Shown here in pieces: positions 14,547-23,766 of a DNA stretch of 45,053 nucleotides. A model generated the notes under the pieces. It worked only from the letters and a program-made list of their open reading frames with translations. It was not told the DNA's origin and did not search any database. The stretch is from positions 1 to 45,053 of IMG/VR virus record IMGVR_UViG_3300032053_017225. One strand, 5' to 3'. Origin of the DNA: a virus. A program made the position numbers and the translations under genes. Position 1 is the stretch's first letter; every line of letters begins with the position of its first letter.

Positions 14547-15047
14547 ATGTCTGAACCATTTGGTGGCGATGAAAGTGACGAACAAACCTCAGCTCGTCCT
14601 GGTTTAAAAAAAATTAAAGGCAAATCTATGTTTGATGGGAAGCCAAAACCTCCTTCAAAAGAAGCGTCTGAAAAAATAGCAAATGAAGCTAATGATAGAT
14701 TAAATTCTTATCGTTCTCGTGCTATGGATTTAGCCCTAAAATATAGAAAAATTTTAGACGATAAAACTTTGCCACAAAATAAAACCACCTTAACTACCGA
14801 TATAGAGGCTGAGATTCTGGGAGCCCTCGGACAATTAGCGGTTGATATGAATACGGATGAGGATGAAGTTGAGAGCATGGGATCAGTTGGTCTTAATTCT
14901 TTACTTTTAAGATGTTTGCTCCTTCAAAGAGATAGGGTCAATTCTATAGATTACGAAAATTCAGTTTTAGAAAAAAAAGTAAAATCTTTAGAATTTAAAT
15001 TGGAAAATATTTTACAAGTACTTGACGGCAAAAAAACAAGTGAATAG
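14547..15047 (+). CDS. Unknown protein with C-terminal coiled coil
   Basis: 166 residues. The first 45 are charged and Gly/Pro/Lys-rich, probably disordered; the rest is helical, ending in a heptad-like segment (YENSVLEKKVKSLEFKLENI). SD AAGGA before the start. No function recognised. Confidence 0.72.
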   Translation: MSEPFGGDESDEQTSARPGLKKIKGKSMFDGKPKPPSKEASEKIANEANDRLNSYRSRAMDLALKYRKILDDKTLPQNKTTLTTDIEAEILGALGQLAVDMNTDEDEVESMGSVGLNSLLLRCLLLQRDRVNSIDYENSVLEKKVKSLEFKLENILQVLDGKKTSE

Positions 15048-15053
15048 TATAAT

Positions 15054-15233
15054 ATGGTAACAAGAGATAATATTCTTTCGCTTATTTCTGACGAAAAGGA
15101 AAGATTTAGGAATTATTCGCAATTATGCAGCCAATACGCAATTCAACAGGATCCGATAGCTCTAGCGAAGAATCAGGCGATTTTGGCTTTACTGAACCAA
15201 ATACTACTTCTAAGCAGTTCTACCAAGATTTAA
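15054..15233 (+). CDS. Small helical protein overlapping the primase zinc-finger gene
   Basis: 59 residues: begins MVTRDNILSLISDEKERFRN and continues as well-formed helices (SQYAIQQDPIALAKNQAILA). It starts 6 bases after the previous stop, with normal operon spacing. Its last 109 bases are read in another frame as the start of the primase zinc-finger gene. The protein composition looks natural in this frame, while the overlapping primase N-terminus is a Ser-rich run, suggesting this frame is the older one. Confidence 0.62.
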   Translation: MVTRDNILSLISDEKERFRNYSQLCSQYAIQQDPIALAKNQAILALLNQILLLSSSTKI

Positions 15234-15751
15234 TAGCTAAAGCGAATTGCGTTTCTTTAAAAGCTTTATTTAAAATTTACGGTCTCCAATTAGACGAATA
15301 CAACAAGAGTTGTAATTGTCCCTTTCCGAATCATCAAGATAAATCGCCTTCATTTCATTATTATCCAGATACTGATACTTTTTATTGTCATGGTTGTGGT
15401 AAAGGGGTTAAACCAGTTAATTTTGTTGTTAATATGGAAAATCTAAGTCCTTCAAAGGCTGCCTCTAAAATTTTAGAGTTGTTTAAATCCAGCTCTAGTT
15501 TTACGGGCTCTCCGATTAAAGCCATAAATTATGGCGAGCGCCTCGAAATATTAATGAACTTCTCTACCGTTATTAGAGAGTTCATTCAGGCGCACCCATC
15601 AGATAAAGAAGCTTTAGCTTATGTTGAGAAATTAAGCTCAGTACTTGATAGAGTAAATAATAAACACGAAATTAATAATCAGATGTTAAAAAGATCAACG
15701 CTCGCTTTAATAAGAAAAATTAGTTTATACAAATTATGTCCGCAATTTTAA
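15125..15751 (+). CDS. DnaG-type primase zinc-binding domain protein
   Basis: 208 residues. Residues 60-100 form a CHC2 zinc finger as in DnaG: CPFPNHQDKSPSFHYY, then TFYCHGCGKG; the Cys-His-Cys-Cys ligands are intact. This domain lets primase read the template start site. There is no TOPRIM domain here; it lies in a separate gene at 36919, so the primase is split. The N-terminal 35 residues are Ser/Thr-rich and overlap another frame. The C-terminus is helical. Its 3' end overlaps the SbcD gene by 16 bases. Confidence 0.82.
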   Translation: MQPIRNSTGSDSSSEESGDFGFTEPNTTSKQFYQDLIAKANCVSLKALFKIYGLQLDEYNKSCNCPFPNHQDKSPSFHYYPDTDTFYCHGCGKGVKPVNFVVNMENLSPSKAASKILELFKSSSSFTGSPIKAINYGERLEILMNFSTVIREFIQAHPSDKEALAYVEKLSSVLDRVNNKHEINNQMLKRSTLALIRKISLYKLCPQF

Positions 15752-16944
15752 TTTTAGGCGATGTTCATATTGGCAAATCAATGTCAATAGGAAAATCAGG
15801 TATAGGCACAGCTCTAAACTCTAGAGTTGTCGATCAAGTTAATTTGCTTGATTGGACATTAGATCAAGCGTTAGAAAATAATTCAGAGCATATCGTTATT
15901 ACCGGAGATGTATTTGAAGACCCCAAGCCCCATCCAAATTTAATATGTTTATTTGTTGATTGGGTACAAAAATGTAGCACGCATCGAGTTCAAGTCCATG
16001 TGATTATGGGCAATCATGATTTTTTAAGAACTGGAATTTTTTACGTATCTCCTTTAGATATTCTGAGTCATTGCGAATTAGACAACTTCTCTTTATATAA
16101 AGATATCGATACGATAACGATTGATTCCACATGCATAACCATGATGCCATTTAGAGATCGCAAATCTTTTAGTTGTGATTCTAATGCCGCAGCAGTTGCC
16201 CTATTACAAGATTCTTTACATTATGAATTGGCATCTATTCCGACCACCTATAGTAAAGTCCTTATAGGGCATTTTGCATTAGAGGGATCTATTCCTGTCG
16301 GTGATGAAATTGATGATATTGCCAACGAATTATTTTGTCCTTTAACAATGTTTAAAGGATATGATTATGTTTGGATGGGACATGTTCATAAGCCTCAAGT
16401 GATGTCTAAATCACCCTATATTGCTCATATAGGCAGCATGGATGTTTCTAATTTTGGAGAAAGCGAACAATCAAAAATTATCGTTATTTTTGATACCGAA
16501 GACTTATCTTTTAAAGAGGTTAAACTTCCAACGCGACCACTAACTAAAATAGTAATCGCCGTGCCAAAAGATACGGCAGATACGACTCAATTTGTTCTAG
16601 ATCTTTTAGAAAAAGAAAAATATATTTTTGATAAAGCCATCGTTCGTCTTGAAATTTCTCTATTATCTCCAGATTTAAGCTCTGTCGATCGAAGCAAAAT
16701 AGAAAAGTTTATCTATAAAAAAGGAGTATTTAATATTTCCGGCTTTTCAGAATCTAAGAAGCTGGCACTTATTATAAAAGACGAGGCGGATATCAGCATT
16801 GATACGACTCTAGACGCTGGTTCTGCTATCAAAAAATGGGCGGACAAACGATATCCTGATGAATTAGACGGTCTCAAGAAGAATAAATTCATGGAAATTT
16901 CTTTAAGTCTTTTAGCTCAACTCAAAAATGAGAGTAAAGAATGA
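15736..16944 (+). CDS. SbcD/Mre11-like exonuclease subunit (T4 gp47 type)
   Basis: 402 residues. Metallophosphoesterase motifs in order: GDVHIG (Asp9, His11), ITGDVFED near 55, GNHDF near 92, GHFALEG near 175 and GHVHKP near 218. These bind two metal ions for nuclease action. The C-terminal 150 residues match the capping and partner-binding region in length. With the next gene it forms the SbcCD/Mre11-Rad50 complex that trims DNA ends and hairpins and starts recombination-dependent replication. It overlaps the partner gene by 4 bases. Confidence 0.93.
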   Translation: MSAILILGDVHIGKSMSIGKSGIGTALNSRVVDQVNLLDWTLDQALENNSEHIVITGDVFEDPKPHPNLICLFVDWVQKCSTHRVQVHVIMGNHDFLRTGIFYVSPLDILSHCELDNFSLYKDIDTITIDSTCITMMPFRDRKSFSCDSNAAAVALLQDSLHYELASIPTTYSKVLIGHFALEGSIPVGDEIDDIANELFCPLTMFKGYDYVWMGHVHKPQVMSKSPYIAHIGSMDVSNFGESEQSKIIVIFDTEDLSFKEVKLPTRPLTKIVIAVPKDTADTTQFVLDLLEKEKYIFDKAIVRLEISLLSPDLSSVDRSKIEKFIYKKGVFNISGFSESKKLALIIKDEADISIDTTLDAGSAIKKWADKRYPDELDGLKKNKFMEISLSLLAQLKNESKE

Positions 16945-19163
16945 AACCAGTTTATCTTCAAATGGAAAATTTTCTCTGTTATGAAAAAACAGATGTAAAT
17001 TTATCAGCCATTACTACCGCTTTGATAATTGGAAAGTTAGACGGCAATGATAATGTATCTAATTCCACAGGAAAATCAACAATATTTAGAGCTATCGAAT
17101 ACGTTCTCTTTAATGAAGCTCGGGATTTAAATCTCGAAGAGATTATTCGTGATGACACCAACGCCTGTAAAGTAATCTTTGATTTTGCTCTTGGCAACAA
17201 AATTTGGAGGATTTCTCGATCAAGAACGCGCAAGGGTACGGCTGACCTATCTCTTTATGAGAGGACAGACCACGAAGAGGCTGGGGTCGATCCGCATTGC
17301 ATGACCGAAGCCACAGATTCAAAGTTTAAATTATTTTGGCTTGAAAAATCAAGCCGCCGTGCCGCAGACACTGAAGCTGATTTAGAAAAATTAATCAAGA
17401 CTAACTATAAAGCATTTTCTAGCGCTTTTCTTTTCGCTCAGAACGACTTTAACTCTGGGCTAGCAAATATTACAGCTTCAAAACGAAGGGCTTTCTTTAA
17501 AGAGTCATTGCCGATAGGCGTGTATTCTAAGCTTGAAAAATTGGCTAAAGAAAAAAGCTCGCTAATAGTTAGAGAGCTGGATAAGAAAAAAGCGGTTAGA
17601 GATAATTATCCTGATTTAGATGCTGATAATGTTAAATTAAATGCACAAAAAAACCTAAATGTATCTTTAGTTTTAACAAAACAATTTAAGATTGAAGAGC
17701 AAGAGAAAGAAGTTCTCTTTTTAAGAGAAAATGCAAGCAAATTAAATAATCAATATACTACGTTGCGGGCACAAATTTCATCCGTCTTAGAGAAACGAAA
17801 ATCATCTGAAGATAGAGTTAAGCGTCTAGAGGCGACGCTATTAGGCGCCACATTTAAACGTAAAGATATAATTGCGCAAGCCAAAGATTTAAATGAACAA
17901 CTTAAAAAGTTAAAAGAAGATGAAGTGACAGCATCTGCTAATATTAAAGGTTTGGCTACACCAGAAGAAATTACCTCTAGATTGGAGGAGCGTCGCTCAT
18001 GGCTTGCTGAATCAAACGCTGAGATTAATAATCTACGTGCAAATATTGCTGAATTAGAAATACCACTATCTAGTGATGCTGTTTGTAAGCATTGTCGTCA
18101 ACCGAGCACAGACGCACATAGGCGCGCGTGCGAAATTGAAATTAAAAAAGAGATTCTTGAAAAGAAAAAATCTTTAGATAAAGCTTTTGAGGGCGTTAAA
18201 ACGCAAGTTGCTTTCCTTAAGGCGATGGAAGATACTCTAAAAGAAATTCAATCAAAGCATAAAAATCTAGAGATTATAAAAAATAGTCTCGTTTCAAAAG
18301 AAAGAGAAATTTTTGATAAAAAAGCTATTTTTGATGATCATTCAAAAATTATTGATCATCAAAAAGAAGAGCATCAGGTTGCTATCCAAGAGCTTGATGC
18401 GGCAAAAAAAGAAGCCGAACAAGCAAATGAGCAAAAATTAATCGAATTAAGAGATTCTTTAAATGTTTCAGTTTCTCTTTTAAAGTCTGCCGAAAAGATA
18501 TTGGGTTCTTTTAACCAAGAATTAAGTGATGTTAGAACTGAAATATCTATTATCGAAAATAATATTAAAAAGAATGAAGATACAAGAATTCAAAAAAACG
18601 ATTTACTTAAATCAATAATATCTTTAGAAGAAGATTATTCTATTTATCCCGACATTATCCAAGCATATGGATCTACCGGAATCCCAAATCTTATTATCCA
18701 AAGTCTATTAGACGATCTTCAAATTGAAGCTAATAAAATTTTAAGTAAAATCAAACCTAGTTTGCAACTTGAATTTTCTGTCACCAAAACAAATGCTGCC
18801 GGCGAAATAAATGATGATCTAGACATTAAATATTATCATAACAATAAGCTTCGTTCGTTCGGAGCTATCTCCGGCTCTCTTAAGCTATCAGTTATGTTTG
18901 CTTTAAAGTTAGGATACGCATTCTTATTATATAATACTTTGGGTACCGATATAAAGCTTCTAATGTTAGATGAGGTTGATATGCCTTTAGATAAAGAATC
19001 TATTGATGCTTTGGCTGATATTATTAAACATTTTCAAGATGATTTTACTATTATGATTATTAGCCATAATGATAGGTCTAAAGAAAAGCTTGAGAAGTTT
19101 TCTAAAGTCATTTGCGTTGAACAAAGCCAAAATATGACTTCAAAAATTAAAATTCTTTCATAA
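16941..19163 (+). CDS. SbcC/Rad50-like ATPase subunit (T4 gp46 type)
   Basis: 740 residues. Walker A is SNSTGKST (Lys45), an altered form of GxxGxGKS. Long coiled coils at about 210-370 and 400-550 flank a zinc hook, CKHC at 382-385. The ABC signature region is near 640 (FGAISGSLKLSVMFA) and Walker B is LLMLDEVDMPLD, followed by the ISHND switch. The ATPase drives the SbcD nuclease and tethers DNA through its hook. Length is closer to T4 gp46 than to E. coli SbcC (over 1,000 aa). Confidence 0.93.
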   Translation: MKPVYLQMENFLCYEKTDVNLSAITTALIIGKLDGNDNVSNSTGKSTIFRAIEYVLFNEARDLNLEEIIRDDTNACKVIFDFALGNKIWRISRSRTRKGTADLSLYERTDHEEAGVDPHCMTEATDSKFKLFWLEKSSRRAADTEADLEKLIKTNYKAFSSAFLFAQNDFNSGLANITASKRRAFFKESLPIGVYSKLEKLAKEKSSLIVRELDKKKAVRDNYPDLDADNVKLNAQKNLNVSLVLTKQFKIEEQEKEVLFLRENASKLNNQYTTLRAQISSVLEKRKSSEDRVKRLEATLLGATFKRKDIIAQAKDLNEQLKKLKEDEVTASANIKGLATPEEITSRLEERRSWLAESNAEINNLRANIAELEIPLSSDAVCKHCRQPSTDAHRRACEIEIKKEILEKKKSLDKAFEGVKTQVAFLKAMEDTLKEIQSKHKNLEIIKNSLVSKEREIFDKKAIFDDHSKIIDHQKEEHQVAIQELDAAKKEAEQANEQKLIELRDSLNVSVSLLKSAEKILGSFNQELSDVRTEISIIENNIKKNEDTRIQKNDLLKSIISLEEDYSIYPDIIQAYGSTGIPNLIIQSLLDDLQIEANKILSKIKPSLQLEFSVTKTNAAGEINDDLDIKYYHNNKLRSFGAISGSLKLSVMFALKLGYAFLLYNTLGTDIKLLMLDEVDMPLDKESIDALADIIKHFQDDFTIMIISHNDRSKEKLEKFSKVICVEQSQNMTSKIKILS

Positions 19164-19171
19164 GGAATAAT

Positions 19172-19768
19172 ATGTATAAAGTGGCGTTGGTGGGGAAAGC
19201 AGGAACGGGCAAAAATACTGCAGCCGAGATGATGATATTTTCATTGCCAGATATTTATTGGCATTGTTCTGCGGACATATTGGCTTTTGCCGATCCTATT
19301 AAAGAGATAGTTTATAAAATGTTTCCACACGTTAAGAGGGAACACCTTTTTGGTCCATCTCATTTTCGCAATGAAATTATTGCTGGAGCCAAGGATTCAG
19401 AAAATAACCCATTGACTATTAGAAGAGCCTTACTAGACATGGGCACTCGTATCGGTCGCGGTTACAATGATAATGTATGGCTTGATAATATGGGGTATAG
19501 AATTAAGGATGCTGAACAAGCAAAGCAAGATATGGTCCTTATTACAGATGTAAGATTTAGAAATGAATTTGATTGGCTAAAGTCTCAAGATTTTTTTATG
19601 ATTAAAGTGGTTAGAGACGACTTAACAAGTATAAATCATATAAGTGAAACTGGTCAAGATGAAATTAAAGATTCAGAGTATAATTACATTCTTAGTAATA
19701 ATGGCACCAAAGACGACCTAATTAAAACTATCAAAAAAGATATAATTCCAATATTATCATGTGTATAA
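19172..19768 (+). CDS. Deoxynucleoside monophosphate kinase-like protein (T4 gp1 type)
   Basis: 198 residues. P-loop GKAGTGKNTAA at 8-18, then AFADPIKEIV, LLDMGTRIGR near 90, LITDVRFRNE near 125 and IKVVRDD, all typical of phage dNMP kinases. The enzyme phosphorylates dNMPs to feed phage DNA synthesis. It follows SbcC by 8 bases and overlaps the next gene by 8. Confidence 0.85.
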   Translation: MYKVALVGKAGTGKNTAAEMMIFSLPDIYWHCSADILAFADPIKEIVYKMFPHVKREHLFGPSHFRNEIIAGAKDSENNPLTIRRALLDMGTRIGRGYNDNVWLDNMGYRIKDAEQAKQDMVLITDVRFRNEFDWLKSQDFFMIKVVRDDLTSINHISETGQDEIKDSEYNYILSNNGTKDDLIKTIKKDIIPILSCV

Positions 19769-20102
19769 TATTGCATTTATTCAAATGAATGCGGATGCAA
19801 TATTAAAAAATGACTATGTAAGTAGATATCAAGCTGCTGGAGAGCAGAGGTTTTATCATAATTTATTGTCGTATGCCGTTAATAAGTTGATAAAAATAAA
19901 GGATGAAGAATTTTTAGGCATCTCTCCTGAATTAGAGTTCTTAGAACATTCGGAGAGTTTTTTATTTTTATATCGTCGAGAGTCAGATCCTGTTTATTTG
20001 GAGCTTTCTAGAGTTTTTCGCCGTGCGGCTAATAAAATCTATCGAATGATGTTGAAAAAAGGGATGACTCAAAGAAACTCTAAATTCTTGAATGTAGTAT
20101 AA
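19761..20102 (+). CDS. Unknown protein
   Basis: 113 residues, helical by pattern, with Tyr/Arg-rich segments and a basic C-terminus (IYRMMLKKGMTQRNSKF). It starts with GTG inside the kinase gene's end; a later ATG at 19785 is an alternative. No family recognised. Confidence 0.65.
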   Translation: MYNIAFIQMNADAILKNDYVSRYQAAGEQRFYHNLLSYAVNKLIKIKDEEFLGISPELEFLEHSESFLFLYRRESDPVYLELSRVFRRAANKIYRMMLKKGMTQRNSKFLNVV

Positions 20103-20103
20103 A

Positions 20104-21099
20104 ATGGCAGTTATAAGTTTAACAATAACAGAATCATCAGAACAAGTCGTCGCTGGGATACCAAGATCAATCGCCATTACGGCCAATATGGCATCAACTA
20201 TATTTTACACTACGGATGGGTCTGATCCAGATTTATCCTCCACCATTTACACTGCGCCTTTTAAATTACCAACGAATCAATTAACTTTAGTATTAAAGAT
20301 ATTTGCATCTAACGGAGTAGATAGCTCTCCCATTATTAGCACTACTTATCAAACCGATTTATTGGGACAGAATGCTAGAAATCCACATTCTGGTACCGAC
20401 GCTCAAGCTCAGTCTGTTCCTAAGGCAGATCCTCGTCCATTTGGCAGCACCCCAATTCAACCCGACGCTCATTTCTTAGGTCCAGCCGAAGCAGGATCCA
20501 ATGTAAATGATCCTAATTTACCAAGCACATCAAATGCTTTTGATGCCGATGGAAATCCTAGCACATTTACCAACGCTACGTTTCAAGGCATTGCCTCAAA
20601 AGATCTTTTGGTAATTCTCTCTGAAACCAACGCCATTGGAGAAAGAGGCTATGGTATTGGTACTCTACCTGAAAAGTCAAAAGTTCAAGCGCCAGTCCCT
20701 CCGCCAGAATATTCAAGTACTACCGATAAACTTTATAATCCTAAAGCAATGGTAATTTTTCAAGACTATACTCTTCCTGGAAATGTAGATGATCCAGTTG
20801 ATGTTAATAGAATGTCTTTCACGCTAGAAAATGTCGAAGAGACCAGACAAGGAAATCAATTTTTCAATGTTGGTCCAGACACCCCTCCGCCTACCGGTAA
20901 TTTTGTTAGACAGCATTATAATCCAAGAGACAACACCATTACATATTATTATTTTGATTCAAGCGTGAATCGATGGATTATTTCTAAGACTGCCTATACG
21001 CCAGCGCCAACTGCTCATAATTATTCCGGAGTGGTTTTTGGCAAAGGTTCTCGGGCAGTTTTCGCGTGGCGTCAATTTGCGCAACGTTTTCTTTATTAA
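20104..21099 (+). CDS. Probable virion protein with chitobiase C-terminal-like domain
   Basis: 331 residues. Residues 1-85 match the chitobiase/beta-hexosaminidase C-terminal type fold seen in many surface and phage proteins: TIFYTTDGSDPDLSSTIYTA and LKIFASNGVDSS. The middle is Pro/Asn/Ser-rich. The C-terminus (about 255-331) is aromatic beta-rich (NTITYYYFDSSVNRWIISKT). No enzyme motif. Likely a tail- or capsid-surface protein; the location among DNA-repair genes is odd. Confidence 0.65.
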   Translation: MAVISLTITESSEQVVAGIPRSIAITANMASTIFYTTDGSDPDLSSTIYTAPFKLPTNQLTLVLKIFASNGVDSSPIISTTYQTDLLGQNARNPHSGTDAQAQSVPKADPRPFGSTPIQPDAHFLGPAEAGSNVNDPNLPSTSNAFDADGNPSTFTNATFQGIASKDLLVILSETNAIGERGYGIGTLPEKSKVQAPVPPPEYSSTTDKLYNPKAMVIFQDYTLPGNVDDPVDVNRMSFTLENVEETRQGNQFFNVGPDTPPPTGNFVRQHYNPRDNTITYYYFDSSVNRWIISKTAYTPAPTAHNYSGVVFGKGSRAVFAWRQFAQRFLY

Positions 21100-21118
21100 T
21101 TTTTTACAGCTAGTGGTC

Positions 21119-21128
21119 GATATATAGC
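21119..21128 (+). promoter_or_regulatory. GATATATAGC motif 14 bases before the RecB-like gene
   Basis: CGATATATAGCTATT leads directly into the ATG at 21133 with no SD. The same spacing (14 bases from G of GATATA to A of ATG) is found at 34739 and 11473. Probable -10 element giving a leaderless transcript. Confidence 0.45.
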
Positions 21129-21132
21129 TATT

Positions 21133-21915
21133 ATGCAAAAAGACCTAAGATTGTCCGTTAGTAAAACTAAAACTTTTATTGACTGTCCGAAAAAATTTAA
21201 ATTTTCTTACGTAGAGAAACTTCCTCGTAAAGAGTGGGATTACCACGTTCTTGGAAAATTTTGCCATAAAGTTCTTGAAGATTTTCACATTGCTTATCTT
21301 GCTAGTTGTACCGATCCGTACAATATTACGATGAACAAATGTTTTAAAGCTGCTCAAGCCGAATATACGACAATGACCGCAGAGATGACTAAAGAGGCTT
21401 TTGGAATGCTTCACGAGTATCTAAAGATAGTGTCGCAAGATAAAAAGAATAATCTCGTTGCCAACGTAATGTCAGTTGAAAAAAACTTTGAAGTTAAAGT
21501 TGGCGATCATTTAGTTCTCAATGGAATGATTGATAGAATTCAATTAGATCCTGATGGCGTGATTCATGTTTGCGATTATAAAACTTCAAAAAATAAGAAA
21601 TATCTCGCCAATGATTTTTTTCAATTACTTACATATGCATACGTAATTATTTCTGAAAATCCAGATCTTGACAAAGTGAGAGCGTCATATATAATGCTCA
21701 GACACAACTTTGAGTACATAACCAAAGATTTTTCAATAGCAGAAATTATGGCGGTCGAAAGCAAATATTTAAAATATGCCGAGACAATTAATACTGAAGA
21801 AATATACCAGGCAAATCCAACAGCCTTATGTTCCTACTGTGATTATTTAGATTTATGTCCGGAAGGCAAATCAAAGTCTTTTGGCAAGCCATTTTATGGA
21901 GAGGTAGCCTGGTAA
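21133..21915 (+). CDS. Cas4/RecB-type PD-(D/E)XK nuclease with probable Fe-S cluster
   Basis: 260 residues. Nuclease motifs in order: His45 (GKFCHKVLEDF), Asp in NGMIDRIQ, DYKTSK (D-x-K, near 148) and QLLTYAY. Cys18 near the N-terminus plus Cys233, 236 and 242 (C-x2-C-x5-C) match the four Cys that hold a 4Fe-4S cluster in Cas4, AddB and related enzymes. It probably cuts or resects ssDNA ends in phage recombination or host DNA breakdown. No Cas genes or repeats are near, so a CRISPR role is unlikely. Its stop overlaps the next ATG (TAATG). Confidence 0.9.
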   Translation: MQKDLRLSVSKTKTFIDCPKKFKFSYVEKLPRKEWDYHVLGKFCHKVLEDFHIAYLASCTDPYNITMNKCFKAAQAEYTTMTAEMTKEAFGMLHEYLKIVSQDKKNNLVANVMSVEKNFEVKVGDHLVLNGMIDRIQLDPDGVIHVCDYKTSKNKKYLANDFFQLLTYAYVIISENPDLDKVRASYIMLRHNFEYITKDFSIAEIMAVESKYLKYAETINTEEIYQANPTALCSYCDYLDLCPEGKSKSFGKPFYGEVAW

Positions 21916-22160
21916 TGCTTATTAAAGATATCAATAAACTAAAAAGAAAAATGCAAAAAGCCTGTGACGAAGCGATTGATGGTATAATTGATCAGATGAT
22001 CTTAAATGAAGATGTTTTGAAAATATCTTCACAAGATCCTAGTCGTGAATTCAAGGCAACCAAATTGAATATTAAGCTACTCGTAGATATTAAAGATCCG
22101 AGTGACCCAGATCCAAAGTCTTGGCAAATTTATTGTAACCCAATAACAGATTTAGAGTAA
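21915..22160 (+). CDS. Small unknown protein
   Basis: 81 residues from the ATG that overlaps the nuclease stop; a longer frame reaching into the nuclease gene is not favoured. N-terminal helix (MLIKDINKLKRKMQKACDEA), C-terminal beta-like half with many Asp/Pro. No family recognised; coupled to the nuclease. Confidence 0.68.
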   Translation: MLIKDINKLKRKMQKACDEAIDGIIDQMILNEDVLKISSQDPSREFKATKLNIKLLVDIKDPSDPDPKSWQIYCNPITDLE

Positions 22161-22169
22161 GAGGATAAG

Positions 22170-23414
22170 ATGGAAATTTCAGTAAAAGAAACAGAATATT
22201 GTAAATTGGATGTTCATTATGAGGCTGATGAAGAGCTGATTGATGAAAAGAAAGTTGAAGTGCTTTCTTTATTTAAAAAGGCACCAGTTAAAGGATTTAG
22301 AAAAGGTCGCGCCCCAATTGATGCAATCAAAATGCATTATAAAAATCAAATTAATGATGCGTTAAAGCGCGCCCTAACGGAACAAGCCTATCATAATACT
22401 TTGTTTGAAAAAAGCATTAAAGCTTATGGCACTCCTGATTTTAAATCTGCTCTTTTAGAAAAAGATAAATTTACTTGCGAATTCTCTTTGAGAAAAAAAC
22501 CAGATTTTACTTTAGGTCAATATAAAGATTTGGAAGTTCCAAAGCCAGCAGAAGAGAAGCCGGCATCTCATTTATATGAAGAGATCATGCAGGATATTAG
22601 AATTCGTTTTGCCGAAGCTGTTCCTTTTGCCGAAGACGAGTTCATTCAAATGGGCGATAATGTCATTTTGAATTATCGGGTATTTGATGGCGAAAAGCAT
22701 CTCTCTGAATTTGATTCAGAGGGTGAGATGGCAGCAATAGGTAAAAGCAGAATACCGGGATTTGACCAATCTGTTTTGGGGATGAAGGTCGGAGATACCA
22801 GAGAATTTTCATTACAAATTCCAACTGAAGGCGTCATTCCAGATCTTGCGGGAAAAATTCTTAAATTCGCCGTTACCCTAGTTTTAGGCTCTAGAGCAAT
22901 TCCAATGCCATTGAATGATGAGTTAGCTCAAAAAATTGGGAAAGGCTCTTTTGAAGAGATGCAGACGTATGTTATGGGTCTCGCGACTGCAAAGATTGCA
23001 GAGATGGAAAGAGCTAAGTTACTTAATCAAATTAGCGCTAAATTATTAGACATGAATGATATTACCGTTCCAGATTGGTTAAAAGTCTCTGAGGCGCAAT
23101 ACATCGCGGCTCAAGCCAATGTTGAGTGGGATAAGGTAGCCGATGACGTCAAAGAAAAATATATAGAGAACGCAGATAGAAATGTTAAATTGTCTCTTAT
23201 TTTAGATAGAGTTAGAGAGGATGAGCCTACCGCTCAACTTTCCGATCAAGAAGTAATAGAAATGATTAAACAGACTTTATCAAAGGGTTCTGAAAATATT
23301 GATGATTCATTAAAGCAAATGAACCAAAATGGATATTTGGCGGTATTAGTTGCTAGAGTTCGTGATGAGAATACGTTAGATTTTATATTAAAAAATTCTA
23401 AGATTTTAGAATAA
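22170..23414 (+). CDS. tig: Trigger factor-like ribosome-associated chaperone
   Basis: 414 residues, close to the usual 430. The ribosome-binding signature is present at 42-49 (GFRKGRAP, matching the family GFRKGxxP loop that docks on uL23). An FKBP-type PPIase region follows at about 150-245 (GDNVILNYRVFDG, IPGFDQSVLGMKVGDTREF), then the helical C-terminal arms. Trigger factor binds new chains at the exit tunnel. The SD is good (AGAGGA). A phage copy is unusual; it fits with the phage deformylase, bS21 and DnaJ. Aromatic catalytic residues of the PPIase region look partly changed. Confidence 0.9.
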   Translation: MEISVKETEYCKLDVHYEADEELIDEKKVEVLSLFKKAPVKGFRKGRAPIDAIKMHYKNQINDALKRALTEQAYHNTLFEKSIKAYGTPDFKSALLEKDKFTCEFSLRKKPDFTLGQYKDLEVPKPAEEKPASHLYEEIMQDIRIRFAEAVPFAEDEFIQMGDNVILNYRVFDGEKHLSEFDSEGEMAAIGKSRIPGFDQSVLGMKVGDTREFSLQIPTEGVIPDLAGKILKFAVTLVLGSRAIPMPLNDELAQKIGKGSFEEMQTYVMGLATAKIAEMERAKLLNQISAKLLDMNDITVPDWLKVSEAQYIAAQANVEWDKVADDVKEKYIENADRNVKLSLILDRVREDEPTAQLSDQEVIEMIKQTLSKGSENIDDSLKQMNQNGYLAVLVARVRDENTLDFILKNSKILE

Positions 23415-23427
23415 GGAGATTTTTATT

Positions 23428-23766
23428 ATGGTTAAAAAAGATGCAGTTGCTGTTGATGCAGCCGAAAATGTTTCAGTTGGGTTTCCAGAAAAATGGCTAA
23501 AGAAAATTAGTCATTGGGTTGATGGTGCCAATAGCATGACGGATGATGAATTAAAGAAAGCCATTGTAGAGGCTGAGGGTAACATTTATACCGTCGATAA
23601 GGACAAAGATGAAGATGTTAAGCTTCGCGCCGCAAAAGATATCGTGAAGGAGCACTCTGAGCCTTATCGCGACGCCAAAAACGTTCAAACTGCTAAGATT
23701 AAGTATGCTTGCTACCTTCTCGAAGGTCGTGGAGTCAATATAAGCAACGTTCCAGTTAAGGTTTAA
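23428..23766 (+). CDS. Unknown phage-type protein
   Basis: 112 residues, mostly helical and Lys/Asp-rich, with WVDGANSMTDDELKKAIVEA and SEPYRDAKNVQTAKIKYACY. It has a strong SD (AAGGAG). The pattern suggests a highly expressed small phage protein; no known function. Confidence 0.75.
   Translation: MVKKDAVAVDAAENVSVGFPEKWLKKISHWVDGANSMTDDELKKAIVEAEGNIYTVDKDKDEDVKLRAAKDIVKEHSEPYRDAKNVQTAKIKYACYLLEGRGVNISNVPVKV

Noticed and set aside
21855-21914. A 20-residue upstream extension of the gene at 21915
   Set aside because: It would overlap the nuclease gene by 61 bases; the ATG at 21915 in a TAATG junction matches the coupling style of the rest of the operon.
21133-21915. CRISPR-Cas locus around the Cas4-like nuclease
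   Set aside because: No repeat-spacer array or other Cas gene is found in the window; the phage RecB-like nuclease reading is enough.
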